Shown: one piece after another, positions 35,600 to 57,882 of the stretch
Layout: every line of letters begins with the position of its first letter
Numbering within the stretch: the first letter of the stretch is position 1
NCBI RefSeq assembly: GCF_000471905.2
Contig: NW_006500340.1
Coordinates: 3,750,974 to 3,814,973, forward strand
From: Amborella trichopoda
Lineage: Eukaryota; Streptophyta; Magnoliopsida; Amborellales; Amborellaceae
Direction: 5' to 3'
DNA length: 64,000 bases
The notes under the pieces: model-generated
Seen by the model: the letters and a program-made list of their open reading frames with translations, nothing else
Told to the model about the DNA's origin: nothing
Databases searched by the model: none
Translations under genes and position numbers: made by a program

Positions 35600-35895
35600 T
35601 CTTCATGATGGCTCTAAAATCAATTTTCAGTGCTGACAATGAAATTCGAAATTGAAAAAGTACAGATCTTGTGGATCTATGAACCCCTATTTTTAGGGTG
35701 AAATAGATGATCTAGATAATTTGTTACAATATACACTATTTTAAAGCTTGAAATCCTATTTTATTTCACAAATATAATGTTCAAGCCAAGATGATTGATG
35801 TAAAGGTTTTCTAATGCTTAAATTGCAATTTTTGATGAGCTATAAGGTGAGCCTTTACTTGTTTTGATAAAGCTGCAACCTTGTTAAGCTATTTC
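35600..35895. mobile_element. inverted-repeat family A, diverged copy
   Basis: Shares gatcttgtggatctatgaa, acaatatacactattttaaa, caagccaagatgattgatgt and an end gctgcaaccttgttaagc with the intact copies. No clear flanking duplication. Confidence 0.5.
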
Positions 35896-35919
35896 CTTTT
35901 CTGTTTTGGACTCGCTTTC

Positions 35920-36186
35920 TATGCGGCCATGCCAGTATATATAAAAATGCGGGCCTCTTAATAAATATATTTTTGAGATGAATTTTAAGACTTAATTTTG
36001 AAAGATAGGTAATCTCATGGAGATCATGAATATAAATAAATAAATAAATTTTTAAAATTAAAATTAATTATTCTAATAAAAAAACATTTGGACTATTAGT
36101 TTCTATTGTTTTTAGATGTAACACCTACATATGAGTGTTTTATACTTTCTGGACCGCATATATAGAAATGCTGTCCAGTCCGCATA
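35920..36186. mobile_element. short element with tatgcgg ends, family C copy 1
   Basis: Starts tatgcggccatgcc and ends ccagtccgcata, a short inverted match. The inside (aaatgcgggcctcttaataa, aacatttggactattagttt, ctttctggaccgcata) is shared with 51020-51257. No reading frame. Confidence 0.65.
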
Positions 36187-36334
36187 AAATATTTTTTATT
36201 TTTTATTTTTTTTGCGCTTGTTTTTGGCCCGCCCATGGCCACCCTGGCGCGGGATTATCATTTATCAGGCGCATAGTTCTTGCGTTTCGGTTTCGCTGAC
36301 GCAATAACGCCGAGTTCGCCGAAATTTAGTCGCC

Positions 36335-36340
36335 CACGTG
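36335..36340. promoter_or_regulatory. G-box (CACGTG) upstream of the thiolase gene
   Basis: A palindromic CACGTG in a local GC-rich stretch (36225-36345) about 200 bases before the 5'-UTR donor. G-boxes bind bZIP and bHLH factors; function here is only inferred from position. Confidence 0.4.
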
Positions 36341-36449
36341 CCTCACCATTTTAGTACCAAAGATTGTCTTTTTATTATTTGTTTGATTGGCACCTTTTCC
36401 CGAGAGCAAGTGTGTGTCATGTGTAATAAATGTAAGGAAAGAGACTGTT

Positions 36450-36543
36450 ATTTGCCTACTTCGTCGTTGAGCGGATCACTGGAGAGAAAGAGAGAGTAAT
36501 AGTATTGCTCCAAAGTTTTTCTCTCTCTACAAATCAAGCTAAG
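36450..36543 (+). other. probable 5'-UTR exon of the thiolase gene
   Basis: A ga/tc-rich leader (gagagaaagagagagtaata) ends in gctaag|gtatgc at 36543/36544, a good donor. The matching acceptor gggtatatag at 39490 lies 16 bases before the ATG at 39507. That gives a leader intron of about 2.95 kb, typical for plant housekeeping genes. The transcription start is not defined. Confidence 0.6.
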
Positions 36544-36890
36544 GTATGCGAGTTTTGATGTCAAATTTTATCTTTTTGTGGAAAATTTATTGTTATTTCA
36601 AGAAAAGTTCATTGAAAAATCTAGAGATGGTTATTATTCGCAAATTTTTCATTGTTTTAGCCATTTTTCTGGTTGATTTCGTACTGGAATGACATATTTT
36701 GTTGGATTTCCTATCATGGAGCTGTTTTTGTGATTCATTTCTAATCAGCTAGGTCTAATTGGTCTCTTTTTTTCACGTTCTTCAATTGGTGAGCTTGTTT
36801 TTTTTTTTTTTGGTAATTTTTGTGTTTTTGTCCTTTTTTAATGGTTTCTTTGAGCCTCGAGGCTCAGCATTCCTCTTAAGTTATTTGTAT

Positions 36891-37076
36891 TGACTCGAAT
36901 AATGAAAGTAGTTCCTTAATTGTTTGTTAATCAGTTGAGTATTTAGGTTTACTAATTTATTTTTCATGAAAGGAAATAATTGATTCGAATAATGAAAGTA
37001 GTTCCTTAATTGTTTGTTAATCAGTTAAGTATTTAGGTTTACTAAGTTATTTTTCATGAAAGGAAATAATTGATTC
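36891..37076. repeat. 90-bp tandem duplication in the 5'-UTR intron
   Basis: Units at 36891-36980 and 36981-37070 differ at only three positions and start tgactcgaataatgaaagta or tgattcgaataatgaaagta; a third copy begins (tgattc) and stops. Confidence 0.95.
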
Positions 37077-37950
37077 TTTTAATCAGTGTGCAAGATCTAG
37101 GTTTAGCCCTTATGGTTTTAATTATCAATTGACTTATTTATCAATTGTTAATCAGCAGATAACCGTGATTGGATTCATTAGTCTGGCTCAAATAAAGGAA
37201 AAAATTAGCGTTGTATTGGAGACAGATTAGTAGAAAACGTGATGTTCTAATAAGATGTGCTTGATTGTTTTTTTTTAATAATGTAAGAATGTGCTTGATT
37301 GTTAGTCATATTAATATTCTTATTATTTTATATCAGATGAAGAATAAATCTTTGGACATTATTGTTTTGAACAAAATATGGATTGTTATTTATATTTAAG
37401 CTCTAAATTTATTATCCATCGACTTTTTGTTTCTTCGACGGTAAAATGTTGGTCTTGGTGTAGACTTCGCTTGAATGTGACAGGTATTCTATCCTTATTT
37501 ATAGTATTTATTCAATTGTTTAATTTCCATTCTATTAAATTCCATATGTTACTGGTATTATTTTTATAATTGCAATTATTCTTTTAAAAATCTCACAGAT
37601 TCTATAGCTCCAAATTTTGCTGAAAATATTTTATTTCAATTCTTCAGTTATGTTCTAGTTGGCCCTGCATGTTTTTTCTCCTTTTTTTATATTGTAAATA
37701 CTGGATTTATTTTCCTTCTTTTTTCGTATCTCAGATTAGAATCTTGGAATTTACAGGTTTGTTCAATAAGTATGAGTTCCATTTGCAACAGTGTGATTTC
37801 TTGACATAGTTTGTTGATCAAGACTAAAAAATGCTAGATATAGGCTAGTTTTAATGCCCTTTTGTTGGGGTCTCTTTCATTTCTCAGCAACTTCAGCCCT
37901 CACTTTTTACACATGATCGCTTTTATTTTCTAATCAGAATCTCGTATTTT

Positions 37951-38225
37951 TTTTTTTTGAAGACGCTGAGAATTGTATTGATTGAGAGTGTTAGAGTACA
38001 AGAATAGGCCACCTGAGCAATTCAGGGGCTATATACAACAAAAATGACTTCTCGTGTAAAGGAAGCACAATACAAAAAAGCTCCTACGGGGGATGGTATA
38101 GTGCAAAAGCAGAAAGATGTGGAGGGGAAAGGTCCCTGTGATTGTGTTGGCTGAGTTTGCAAAAAAGAACTCACCATTGGCGTTTGTAGCACCCTCATTG
38201 GTGAGGGAGTCTGCAGATGAATTTT
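37951..38225 (-). mobile_element. probable retroposon in the 5'-UTR intron
   Basis: A T run at 37949-37960 followed by gaagacgctgagaattgtat reads, on the minus strand, as a unit ending in poly-A. The minus strand begins near 38225 with ctgcagactccctcaccaat and stays open for about 90 codons, but I recognise no domain in it. The poly-A end suggests a SINE or truncated LINE. No target duplication was confirmed. Confidence 0.35.
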
Positions 38226-38460
38226 TTTCTCGATATTAACATGTCTCCAAATGATCGTGAGCCCCCTGCTCACGTGAGAGATTTCGGTAAACACCTAATT
38301 TTCCTTCTTCTTTTTTTTCTCTTTTCCTTATTCTTGACAGAATTATTAAGAAAAGTACAATTTTATTTTTTTATTTTTATTGTCTATTTTAGAATATTTA
38401 GAAAAACTGTATTTTCTATATTTAAAAATTCTATTCATTTTTGGAAAAAATTTTGGTGCA

Positions 38461-38494
38461 TCAGGGAACACACCATAATAGGTGTGTCCCCTGA
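38461..38494. repeat. short hairpin in the 5'-UTR intron
   Basis: tcagggaacacacc (38461-38474) and ggtgtgtcccctga (38481-38494) pair over 14 bases with one mismatch and a 6-base loop. Confidence 0.8.
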
Positions 38495-39506
38495 TATCTG
38501 CACTCCAATAATTGAAGTTTGCAAATTGCAAGCAAAAGCTGCCTTTCCTCCCCTTTTCTCTCGGTCCTTTGCTAAAAAGTTGTTTTTACTCTCTCTCCCC
38601 ATTCCGATGTAAACTCCATAGCTCCATACCTAGCTTTTGTGTTTATTGATTCATTGCACTATTGGAGCTCTTAATTTCTCTCTCTCTAAACTTTTAATGA
38701 AATAACATTTTACCATATTGGGTTGATTCCATAGATTTCTATTGTCAGAACATTATTGATGGTGAGAGTAGTTCTTTGTTTGGTAAATTGAAACACAAGC
38801 TGTTCTTCTACTGGTAAGATGCAAATGGCCCAGCACATATTTTCAGGTGGTTTTTATGCAAAAAATTGAGGCAATACCAGGTTATTCTAAATCATCTGAA
38901 TGTATTATGGATAAATAAATACACCTGTTGGTTCTTGCTGCTTGTTGGTTTTTGTTTTTTATTTCTTTCGATTTTGTTATGGAGCACAACCAGCATGATG
39001 TATATCATGTTTTCTCAATAATATTTTATTGCTTTTTTAAGGATATTTCGGTATACCATCTTCAAATTTGCTCAGATGCTTGTAAGAAATACTGTGAGTT
39101 TCTGTTATCTTTAGGTCTTGATGCGGATAGCCTTCTTCTATTGAAGTTACTGATTATTGCAATCAGAATCTAGTATTGACCTGAATAGTTTGAGCCTTTT
39201 TGTTTAGGGGTATTTTAGTCTTAAACAACTGCAGTCCATTTCAGCCTTCATGCAAAAAAGTTGCTATGAGAATTATTCTTTCCTGGTTTTTCTGCTCTAT
39301 GCTTTTCACTTCTATTTCTATTTTGTAATGGTTCTATTGTAGATTTCATTACTGAGCACTGTCAGAAGAGTTTGAATAAGGATTTTTTTTTTCTTTCTTT
39401 CTGGGCAAGTGGGTGATTTTATTCTTTGGGCTAAATATGGGGTTCATAATGTTATCTTGTTTTCTAATAAGTATTTTCTTGGGTATATAGGCATTATCAT
39501 TATATC

Positions 39507-49167
<9,661 letters not shown>

Positions 49168-49352
49168 GACTATGTTTCTTCATTCGTTTGTTTTCTGTTT
49201 AGTGTTGACCTAAAAAGCTTTATCTGTAATGCTCCGTAGTATCTTTTCATTGCTAGTTTTGGGGATCTACGAGATACTTTTAAATTGAACTTGCTTAATG
49301 TAATTAGGATCTTTCAACCCATTTATGTAGTGAGTTCTTGTTATGAAATAAA

Positions 49353-49643
49353 AGCTCTGGTGGTTGTCTGAAATCCAGTGATTGTTGCCTAGGGCCTTGC
49401 ACCTTGTTATTATGGTGAGCTGGTTGAGAGGTTTTGCTGCTGTTTCGCTTTCATAAAACAGGGCTTTAAAGGAGATTGTGAAAATTTCTTGTAGGTGATG
49501 GACCTTTCTTTTGTTAAAGTGTAAAGGAAAGCTACTTTTAATCAGTAAGATATTGATGATTATGATGATATTTTACTTTGGAGGCTTTTGTGTCATAGGT
49601 TAAGTAGCGAGACGGCCGATTCAATGCTAGTCTGTGTATTTGT

Positions 49644-49684
<41 letters not shown>

Positions 49685-51019
49685 ATATTGGACTTCGGGA
49701 AGACTTTATAAGAAATATTGGTCCTGCAGGCCCCATTACACATTGGCACAAGGTCTGAATGTACATGTATTTCTAGGACCCATTTTTTAATTATGGAGAC
49801 CACATTTAACAATTATTTTTCTAAGACCTATTGACAATCTGTTGCTCATAATCTTGGTGATTTCCTCATGGACTCGGTGGTTTCACATCATTAAAAGTAA
49901 AGAGAAAAGCAATTGCTTACTTTTCTTCGTGGCATAAAAAAAAAACGAACTTTTCACTTGCCCAACTTTTTTTCTCATGGATGCAAATGCCCATTATCAT
50001 GTTATAGTGCGAATCTTTCTAGAGCAGAGTAAAAGAAAAAGGTTTTTGAAGATCATAGTGTACATGTACTCCCTCGACCCAAATACTTACTTGGGAGGAT
50101 CATTTCAAACTACAATTTTGGGAATCACCTATCACTTGATGATTATTTTTAAAGAGAGAAAAAAAAAATTGATATTTGAGTTCTCAGAATTCTTACTCGT
50201 CCCATAACCTTGAGCATTGTACCAGTGCTTGAGGCGCCTTCAGGCCTACTTCATTGCTACCCTGTAAAAATACCAGGGCCTTTACTTAATCTTGGGAGAT
50301 TATCTTTTTCAAGTGAATATAGGGGAAATTAAGAAATTCTTTTATTGAGGTTATTTATGGGTTGAAACGGTAACCGGGATTCCAAACTTGATCCCAAGGT
50401 TTTACCTGATGAAATAGATAGACAGTATACTCCCGCAGGAGTACTAATTGAATTAATTAAAGCTTTTTGCTCGTGGTGATAATTGATAGCGTACGAGGTG
50501 CTCTTAGAGAGGGAGAGAGAAAGAGAGGCGCTGCGCAATGACTAACCAAGAAGAGAGCAGAGGGACATGTCTTTTCCATCAAAGGTAGTATATGTTCTCC
50601 TACTTGGTATATGTTCTCCTATTTATTTTCTTTTTATTCTAGCAAGGAAAACAACCGCTAATATTTTTCTATTTTTAAAAATTATAAAATATCTTCTTCT
50701 TTTTTTCACAATTTATGCGCATACTTATTTTTCTCTCTTTTTGACTTTATACCTTAACTTTGCTCATTACCGAGACTGCAGTGCTTTCTAGTGCTATGTA
50801 CACATATAATATGTAGCAATTCACACTGCTACGGACTTGTTAGGTTCATAGCAATGCAAGCATCATTTTGGTGCTTCTTGGATTCCAAAAAGCACCCAAG
50901 TGGTGCTTATACGTAGCTCAACTGCTGCAGATTTGTTAGGACCCTAGTGGAGTCAATTGCTCATATCAGTAGCTTTAGAAAGTGCTATAGATCTAATATA
51001 TCCACAAGGATTCAGTCTT
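49353..51019. other. intergenic, no gene seen
   Basis: Holds a (GA)n microsatellite at 49646-49681 and short ga-rich tracts near 50505-50530. Two copies of gtatatgttctcctactt-like sequence (50588, 50607) are adjacent. No gene recognised. Confidence 0.55.
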
Positions 51020-51257
51020 TATGCGGCCAAGCCCCGCATATGTAGAAATACGGGTTTATTAATAAATTTATTTTTGAAATAGATTTTTGGACTTAATTTT
51101 TAAAGACATGTAATCTCTAACATGAAGATCATGGATATGAAAAAATAAGTAAAATTTTAAAACTAAAAATAAAAATTCTAGCAATAAAACATTTGGACCG
51201 TTAGTTATAGATGCTTCACACTTTTTGGGCCGCATATCATGTGGTCCAGACCGCATG
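51020..51257. mobile_element. short element with tatgcgg ends, family C copy 2
   Basis: Starts tatgcggccaagcc and ends ccagaccgcat. Collinear with 35920-36186, including catttggaccgttagttata and tttttgggccgcatatcatg. Confidence 0.65.
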
Positions 51258-51589
51258 AGACAATTTTCCTATCCATAATGGGTCTTTTTAGGTATATAAT
51301 AATAGAAAAGTGGAGAAAATAGATATGTTTATGAATTAAAAAAATTATATATTTTATATAACTTCAAAAGAGTTAGAGATATTATGATAATTTTTCATTG
51401 CGCATCTTGCCTTTTTTTGTGGCCGAAATTGTATCCCTGTGCCATGCGAATTTATTTTAGCACACTAAAGTTGAGGGAAAACTTTAAAGAAAGTAGGGAA
51501 AAAGTTATCTAAAGTGGTCCAGAGATTTAAAATACGTTGATAATATCAAAATCCTACGAACTATAGATCAACCATAGCCCACAGGGTCA

Positions 51590-51770
51590 TTATTCAGTAT
51601 TAAAATAATGATGGATGGTAATGAAGAGATAATGGGACCCAAAGTTGAAGTCGTACCATGTTTTGATGTATCCCACTTTTTCTATCACCATCGATCATGT
51701 CAATGGATGGTGACGATTCAATGGACAATGATTTCTGCATAGCTAGTGCTTTGAAGTAAAAGACCTGGGA
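51590..51770. repeat. small palindromic family (family D) copy
   Basis: aataatgatggatggtaatg at the left and ccatcgatcatgtcaatgga, tggtgacgattcaatggaca at the right form loose inverted arms. Confidence 0.4.
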
Positions 51771-51884
51771 AGAGAAGTGTTTATGGACTTTAGATAGAGC
51801 TTATATTACCGCAAAATAGGCCTTGTAGATGTTAAAAGAAGGAAAAAGATGGTGACGGCGGTAGCCTATAGTTATACGTGGTTA

Positions 51885-52250
51885 CAACTTCATTTTGTAT
51901 TTAGTTTTAATTATTTTTCTACAAATTCAAATTACAAGATATTCTAGTTGTGTGTTTTTCTCATCAAGGCGCATCTAATGAAAATATTAAAAAAATAATT
52001 TGTAGAATATAAATTGACCAAAATATCCTTGAAATGTTTCGGGGGTATTTTGATCAATTTAAATTTTTGTAAATTATTTTTTTGATAATTTTATTGGATT
52101 CTGCTATTTTTAAAGAACGCACATTCAAAATTTCAAGTGATTTGAATTTATAAAAAAAAATTAAAATTTAAATACGAAATACAATCGTGATCATTAGATT
52201 GGCCCATATTGAATTTGGACCGTTAGTCTCATATGTAGTTGTAGGCTAGT
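51885..52250. mobile_element. AT-rich inverted-repeat element, family B copy 3
   Basis: Shares gaccaaaatatccttgaaat, cgggggtattttgatcaatt, aggcgcatctaatgaaaata and the arms tttagttttaattatttttc / aaaaaaattaaaatttaaat with the copies at 11040 and 25440. Confidence 0.6.
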
Positions 52251-52968
52251 GGCCCACCGCCAGCTTTATCCGTTAAAAAAAGCAATCAATGTTGATGATG
52301 AAAAAAGCAATCAATGTTGATGATGAAAAAAGCAATAAGCCAGACCTTGAAAATATAAAAATTAACAAAAAGTACGCTACACATACGTGTTTAGATTATT
52401 TTTTTGCAAAAATAATTCTAAGGTGGAATTTTCGAGAGAGGTAGGCTCCAAAAAGGATAAAAAAACGCAAGCAACAATAAATTGATGAAAATGCTCTAAA
52501 TAAGATGAAAATGCTCTCCCCCACATCCGCGAATATGGGTTGCCTAAATTTGAAATTCTTCGCCATTCATAAAATTTTGACACAATCTTAAAAAGTGTGC
52601 TAGATCTACATTTCCCAACTAAAATGGGTGGTGTAGAACACTATGATCTTACTTCTAAAAGTTAGGTTGCCACTTTTGATTCGATGAAAAGTGTGCTTTT
52701 AAGAGTTTAAAGACTCCAAATAGATTAGAGAACACACAGATCATGAATCAAATTCACTTCTGATCAATAATGATCAAAAGCTTACTCATTAAAATGTGGA
52801 TTCGAGAAGGACTTCCAAGGGACCTTAGTTACCTTAGTTACCTTGTTTCATTTACATTCAAATTTGGTTATACAAATATGAAAAAGCTTGGATCGATGGA
52901 TTGGATTATAGAAGTATGAGACCATGTGCATTGTGCAAACTTTATGTTGTGGGTTAGCTTCTTGTTGG
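52251..52968. other. intergenic, no gene seen
   Basis: A doubled aaaaaagcaatcaatgttgatgatg lies at 52275-52328 with a third partial copy. No gene recognised. Confidence 0.55.
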
Positions 52969-53151
52969 TGTTAGAAACTCAAAATACTGCAGAAAACTCT
53001 CTCTTTATTGATTAATCAAGAATATACAAGACCTCGTATAAATATACAGCAAGTAACAGTTCTGGATAGACATCAACAGTTATTGATAATTACTAATTAA
53101 TCTTATCATAATCTTAGACACCTAATCTTATCAAGAGATATATATACACTA

Positions 53152-53472
53152 ACACTCCCTTTGTACTTTTTTTTACCAAATGGTCAACATTCTTTAAAGC
53201 CATGCAATTCCCATAAAAAAAACTACAACTTCCCAAGACACTAGAAATCATCCTACATTTTCCAAATCTACTGCAACTTCTAAACACACAAGAACCAATA
53301 TATTAGATCTCTTTGACTTCCCTAGACATTAATGACCTTAGAAAATACAAAACATAATAAAAACACTTTGAAATAACAAATATCATGGGAATTGACACGC
53401 TTTGGGAACCCACACTGCCTTGTCACTTACAAGCTATCCGACATGGCAATGAGGGCCTGCTAGCCTACATCA
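53152..53472 (-). repeat. 3' LTR of the Ty3/gypsy element
   Basis: On the minus strand it starts tgatgtaggctagcaggccc at 53472. The remaining part to 52969 includes a (TA)n run and agtgttagtgtatatata, ending gagtttctaaca. Confidence 0.7.
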
Positions 53473-53512
53473 ATATCCCTGGGTACCAAAGAACTCTCAC
53501 ACGAGTTCCCAT

Positions 53513-54670
53513 TTATTCAAAATATTCAATAGAGTCTTGCACATTAGATGTGGGATTTGTGTGGATATGAGGGGGCAATTCAAGGGTGTAGGTGTTGTCA
53601 TTGCTCCTCTTCAAAACATGGTTTCTTCTCTTTGAGCTTGTTGTAATTCCCATCGGAACTCTCTCCTTTGTTAGGAAGGCCCATAGAAGGTCTCCTTCTT
53701 TGAAAACATGTTTTTTGTTGATGAACATTTGCCATTTATTTGCATTTGACATTAGTAACTTCCAACTTTTTACGAACTTCTTCATGGAGCGTAACTATAC
53801 TTTTGATCTCGTCTTGGGCGGCTTTGTTTGGTGGGGTTCAACTGGCCAGGAGAAGGTCAAGATGGTGCGTAGGGACCTATCCATAGGCCATCTTAAAAGG
53901 AGCCTTGCCGGTCGAATAGCTCAACATCGATTTGTAGGCGGCTTGGGGCAGCATTGTATCCTCTTGTTTTGGCCTCTTTCCCAACAAACTCCGAAGAAGA
54001 TTGGTAAAGGTTCGATTTACCATTTCTGTTTGCCTGTCCATTTGAGGATGACAGACACTACTATAATACAAACTAATTCCCAACATCCTCTACAAGGCTA
54101 TAAAAATTGCTAAGGAATTTGGTATCTAGGTTTGAGGTGATCGTCTTTGGAATGCAATAGTAGTCAACCACTTTATGAAAATAGAGATTACCAATGCAAG
54201 AAACATCCATAGTTTTCTTTCATGGAATAACATGAGCCATTTTATAGAATTGATTAATGATAGCAAAAATGATATGGATGCCTCATAGGGTCCTTGACAA
54301 TCCAAGAACAAAATCTATATTTACATTTTGCCAATGAGATTTAGAAATAGGGAGAGGAGTTTTCAGACCTAAGTTGTGAGCATGTCCTTTGAAATCCTGA
54401 TATGTTTGATAACATTGCTCAAAATTGTTTATATTTTATGAATTTCAAGCCAATAATATTTATCCTCTACCAAAGGCGATAGTCTTGTTACAGCCAAAAT
54501 GTCCCCCCAACCCTCCCAAATGGAGTTATTTGATAAGGCCTTTTCAAAATGAGCTCTTAAGGATGCACAGTTGAGCCCCTTTGAAAAGAAATCCATCATG
54601 AAGTAAATATTTCCCTTGTACCCCTTCTTTGCATGCTTTTCATGCCCTCCCAAAATCAAGATCATTATGA
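53513..54670 (-). pseudogene. gypsy integrase and C-terminal region, broken
   Basis: Pieces in different frames: 54665-54429 (zinc-binding start; VEDKYYWLEIHKI), 54311-54126 (core part, ISIFIKWLTTI...), 54086-53877 (SSVCHPQMDRQTEMVNRTFT, the HPQ.DGQTE block with Gly changed to Arg, then PFKMAYG) and 53785-53513 (FKEGDLLWAFLTKER, the C-terminal domain with G.LVW..L..ER.P). Several frameshifts and stops separate them. Confidence 0.8.
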
Positions 54671-54699
54671 TACAATTCTTTCATGTTTTCAAAGCCAAG

Positions 54700-56056
54700 G
54701 ATATGGATATCCATAGTGTTCAAGAGAGTAACACGCCGGCTAAACACATCAATAACTTGGTTAAGTCACTTACTCTTATGTTTTAACACAAAGCTATATT
54801 ATTTCAAAAAGGAAACCCACTTGGCATGCAGGTGATTGAGACTTCTTTGGTTGTTTATATGCTTTAGAGCTTCATGATCTGAATTCAAAATAAACCGTTT
54901 TAGGATAAGATAGTTCCGTCAATGCACTATAGAATAGAACTCGAGGTCATAGGTGGAATAACTTATTCCTGCTTCATTGAGCTTTTTCGCTGATGAAGGC
55001 AATTCGATGTCCTTCTTGGTTGAGCACACCTCCAATTGCCACATGCGAAGCATCCAATCGAGCTCAAATCCTTTCTCCAAGTTAGACAATATAATTACAA
55101 GGTTAGGAGCTTTTCTTTGATTTGGTCAAAGCTCTTACCAGTTGCCGGTGTCCAAAGGAATTCACCTTGCTTTGTATAATCTATCAACGGAGCAGCGATG
55201 GTCCTAAAAAAATTTATGAACTGTGATCAAAAGAGGCCAACCCATAAGAACTCTGTTTCTCATGGATATTCCAATGTACACTATTTTATGGCCTTTACTT
55301 TGTCCTTATCCACCCGTACACTAGAAGAAGTCAAAACAAAACTTAGAAAGACTATGCAATTTGATATAAAAGCACACTTTTTGAGGTGAATATAAAGCTT
55401 TTCACCCCTAAGTATGGCTAGTACTGCCCTTAAATGATTTATATGTTTATTTCTATTTCGGTTGTGTACAAGTATTTCATCAAAATAAGCCATAACAAAT
55501 TTTTTGATAAAGGTTGGAGGGCTTGGTTCGTTACCCTCATAAAACGCTTGGCACATTCATGAGGCCACAGGGCATGACAAGCTACTTGAATAAGGCCTCA
55601 CGAGGTTTAAAAGAAGTTTTCACTCGCCTCTTGGTTTGATTCGAGTTTGATGATATCCACTCTTTAAATCAATTTTAGAGAATACTTAGGCTCCTTCCAA
55701 TATTCCTAGCATATCATTGAGCCTAGGGATGGAAAACAATACTTGATGATGATGCGGTTGATGGCACATATGTTGATGCACATCTGTCATGTGTCATCTT
55801 TCTTTGGTGTTAACAAGTGCTAGCACCACACACATGCTCATGTTTTCGCTGATATATTCCTTTATGAGCAGGTCCATAACTTGTCGATGGAGCTCCTCAT
55901 GGCTCTCATATGGTAGCGAGCTTTGTTTGGCAAGCTAGATCCTAGTATCAAATTAATATGGTGTTGCATGTCCCTTAATGGAAGTAGTCCAATAAGAAAA
56001 TCATTTATAAATATGTCTTTGAACTCCTTAAGAAGGGACACCAGCTCACTTGGCAC
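54700..56056 (-). pseudogene. gypsy reverse transcriptase / RNase H, broken
   Basis: 56056-55862 encodes the start of the polymerase (LLKEFKDIF, LPLRDMQHHINL). 55556-55281 encodes VMAYFDEILVHNRN, HLRAVLAILRGEKLYIHLKK and CAFI; the usual YxDD catalytic pair reads FDE here, so one Asp is lost. Further down (about 55200-54780) lie words of the RNase H and connection region. Frameshifts break it throughout. Confidence 0.8.
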
Positions 56057-56250
56057 ACTCGTGGCTCAATCTTCTCTTTAGCCACCAAAGCATACACAAC
56101 TCCACTCGCATTACTTTTTTCCAAAAACATATACAACGTAAGAAAATTACAACTCTCTTCTTGACTAGATTTGGGAGCACTTTCTTCATTGTTATGCAGG
56201 AGTACCACTTCCATATTTCCATTTAGAAAATAAAAGTGTTTTTATGACCA

Positions 56251-57690
56251 TCATGTATTATACCCTATCAAATTAGTATGGTCAGCCTGGAAGTGTGTGT
56301 CATATGTCCATATAAATGACATCACACTATACTTTATTTTTATATGTCTTTCCCATAAAAAGAAATAAGGCAAAGCTAAGACTTTTACCTCATTGTCTTC
56401 TTGAGCCATGCAGTATGATATGGCTTTAGATGGAGCTCTGTTTTCAGTTTGAGATTGTCCACCATTTTTTGTGAGTATGTTCTCACAACCACTGCCATCA
56501 ATTACAATGGTGCATACCTTGTCACCAGCTTTGTATCGGGTTTTAAAAATATTGACCAAAACCAATCTTCCCCTTGATCAACCTTAGGAGTGGTTATCGC
56601 TCAATAGATTACCAAGCTTTCACCCACCTAGGGTTCAATGGCTTCATGCACCAATTCGGGCTATTTATCGTACATAGGTCCAGAACTACTCTCAATAAGA
56701 TTCTCTTTCCCACCTCTACAAGATTGATTCATGAGTCAAACTGCCTCCGAAAACACTCACTTGAAAGGTGACTGGTTTGGCCACACTTGTAGTAAGTTAT
56801 AGATATATGGTGGGGCCTAGAAGGCTAATCGAGTAGAGCTGAACCACCATAGCAAGAAGTGGGTTTCTTAGGAGACATTTTTTCCCCATTCTTGGACATC
56901 TTGCTCTTAAAAGAGCCAGAGGTGTCAGTGAACCATCCAATAATGCCTCGATTGAGTTTTGCCTCTACTTTTGAAATGTATCTCCACCTCATCTCTAATA
57001 GCTAGTTGTAAGCCACCAACATACCTAAAAACAACTTGCTCCTCAATTTCTTGTATGTCATTTATTACCATTAGTTCGTAAAATATCTCAGTGTATTCAG
57101 ACACACTCTTAGTCTCTTGCCGAAAACTATTGAATTGGGAGAAGAGAACTTGTGAGTAATCTATTGGCAGAAACTTCTCTTTCATCTTAGACCTCATCTT
57201 TTCTCAATAGACGACTTTAGGCTTACCCTTTTGAAGGCGAAGCTGCTCAATTTAATGCAGCCATGTGAAGGCGTAGCCACATAATCTAGTGGCTACAATA
57301 TTCACATGAAGCTCCTTTATAGTTCTTTACGGTTGAAGAACTTCTCGATGGCGCTAAGCCAATCTAGAAATTATTGGGAATGTAGCTGTCCATAGAACTC
57401 TGGTATGTCATGTTTGATAGATTATCAATTCTAAATTTGTCCTCAATCCTCTCATGCTGACATTGTTCTACAAATGCGTTAACTTCTTACTCATCTCTAG
57501 AGGAGTCTTGAGCATATTCAAGTACATTTCGAAATTTAAACGCTCGAGTTTTGTAGTTAAATGCTCAACTTGGAGATGCAACTCCATCAACTCGTTATTC
57601 TCTGTATTGTTCCTAAAAAGGTTGCTATGTCGTCCCCTGCCTCTGACCCTTCTTTACGGCATAAAAGAAGCTTGTTTTTTAAGAAAATAA
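56251..57690 (-). pseudogene. gypsy gag and protease-region remnant
   Basis: From 57690: GRGRRHSNLFRNNTENNELM then ELHLQVEHLTTKLERL, a coiled N-terminus; 57197-56925: YSQVLFSQFNSFRQETKSVS EYTEIF, the retrotransposon gag domain; near 56795-56750 a CCHC knuckle with its first Cys replaced by Tyr (YYKCGQTSHLSSEC); 56565-56251: TIVIDGSGCENILTKN, the protease region where an IDGGS-like motif is expected. All are separated by stops. Confidence 0.75.
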
Positions 57691-57882
57691 GAGGTTTCTT
57701 TCAAGGATTTAACATTAAATGATGAGGGGAGAAAACAATTCAACAACCAAAGAAGAAAACAAGAAAAAAAAACCAAAACAAAATGAGAGGAATAAAGAGT
57801 GGGAGAAAAGCTCTACCATTTAAATTTTCTATTCAAATTTCATTAATTTTAATTTACGATATAAATATCAAAAAATGGCACA

